From positions 1 to 64,000 of the forward strand of contig NZ_JQCL01000055.1 in the NCBI RefSeq assembly GCF_001438845.1: a stretch of 64,000 nt of DNA, written 5' to 3'. This document shows, in pieces, positions 63,506-64,000 of this stretch. Each line of letters opens with the position of its first letter. Positions within the stretch are counted from its first letter, which is position 1. The stretch is from Lactiplantibacillus xiangfangensis. Lineage in GTDB: Bacteria; Bacillota; Bacilli; Lactobacillales; Lactobacillaceae. The notes under the pieces are model-generated. The model was not told where the DNA came from and searched no databases. It worked only from the letters and a program-made list of their open reading frames with translations. Both the position numbers and the translations under genes were made by a program.

Positions 63506-64000
63506 TTATTTACCAGTTTTACCTTCCTTACGACGAACATATTCATCGACGTAACGAATCCCTTTACCTTTGTAAGGTTCAGGTGAACGAACGGCCCGAA
63601 CTTCGGCAGCAAAGTCACCGACAGCTTGCTTACCAATACCAGAGATATTGATGTGCGTGTTGTCAGGAACTTCAACAGTTAAGTTTTCAGGCGTTTCAAA
63701 TTCAACAGGATGTGAGTAACCAACGCTTAATACTAACTTCTTACCTTGCAATTGGGCACGGTAACCAACACCGACCAATTGAAGGTTCTTAGTAAAGCCT
63801 TTAGTAACACCATCAACCATGTTGTTAACATTAGCACGGGTAGTACCGTGTAATGCCTTCATTTTGTAGTCATCAGTTGGGCGAGTGAATTTAACTTCAT
63901 TGCCCTCAATTGACATTGTAATCTTACTGTCGATGTTCCGCGTTAACGTTCCTTTAGGTCCCTTAACCGTAACGACTTCGCCAGCTTGTGATACTTCTAC
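63506..64000 (-). CDS. rplF: Ribosomal protein L6, N-terminus cut by the window edge
   Basis: This is the C-terminal 164 residues of L6 (uL6), with [24 protein letters not shown] and [22 protein letters not shown]. The frame is open to the window end, so about a dozen N-terminal residues are missing. An internal ATG at 63916 is not the true start. Confidence 0.96.
   Translation of the reverse strand, partial: VEVSQAGEVVTVKGPKGTLTRNIDSKITMSIEGNEVKFTRPTDDYKMKALHGTTRANVNNMVDGVTKGFTKNLQLVGVGYRAQLQGKKLVLSVGYSHPVEFETPENLTVEVPDNTHINISGIGKQAVGDFAAEVRAVRSPEPYKGKGIRYVDEYVRRKEGKTGK

Overview
The window looks like chromosomal DNA of a lactic acid bacterium of the Lactiplantibacillus plantarum group. The evidence is a KxYKxGKxW signal peptide joined to an LPQTx-type sortase motif, a malolactic locus, a mae-citCDEF citrate locus, a cydABCD operon, a flavin-based extracellular electron transfer (FLET) locus next to ecfA1A2T, and Gram-positive ribosomal gene order. 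The species was judged from gene content and cannot be fixed without alignment. Most genes lie on the minus strand, so the window reads opposite to the usual orientation of the ribosomal cluster.

Layout. 0.1-6.2 kb: cytochrome bd oxidase and its assembly ABC transporter (cydABCD). 6.6-9.6 kb: an LPQTS-anchored surface alpha/beta hydrolase and a small DUF2187-like protein. 9.9-12.2 kb: an ECF S-component (probably pantothenate) and an APC amino-acid permease. 12.4-17.6 kb: an operon of five zinc-ribbon genes, including two TcaA-like paralogues and one frameshifted member. 17.8-21.6 kb: malolactic fermentation (AEC malate carrier, mleS, divergent mleR). 22.1-24.2 kb: an AT-rich accessory island with a two-peptide bacteriocin-like locus whose peptides are shorter than 60 residues, a CPBP immunity-type protein and an IS remnant. 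24.2-39.5 kb: a C4/C6 organic-acid region (LysR-citX, fumarate reductase, fumarase, citF-E-D-C-mae, citI, DASS transporter, L-LDH, citG). 39.7-45 kb: DegV, a candidate small RNA, mtsCBA metal uptake and a secreted CAP-like protein. 45.3-49.7 kb: rpsI-rplM-truA-ecfT-ecfA2-ecfA1. 49.8-56.4 kb: the FLET genes (apbE/fmnB, pplA, ndh2, eetA, eetB, dmkB). 57.1-64.0 kb: the rplQ to rplF part of the ribosomal/secY cluster, cut off in rplF.

How the genes fit together. Citrate lyase (citF, citE, citD, with citC, citX and citG for cofactor and activation) splits citrate. Its oxaloacetate can go through the malic enzyme and L-LDH, or through malate to fumarate (fum) and succinate (frd). MleS decarboxylates malate directly. 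CydABCD and the FLET locus are two electron exits that both use quinone: oxygen for the first and extracellular acceptors for the second.

The least expected content is non-coding. There are several compact multi-arm palindromic elements of about 110-185 bp (9621-9797, 10562-10674, 21680-21856, 25845-26018, 56709-56892, and a truncated copy at 56507-56535). One family occurs in two full copies whose differences include five paired, stem-preserving substitutions. There is also a promoter-to-terminator small RNA gene at 40661-40798.
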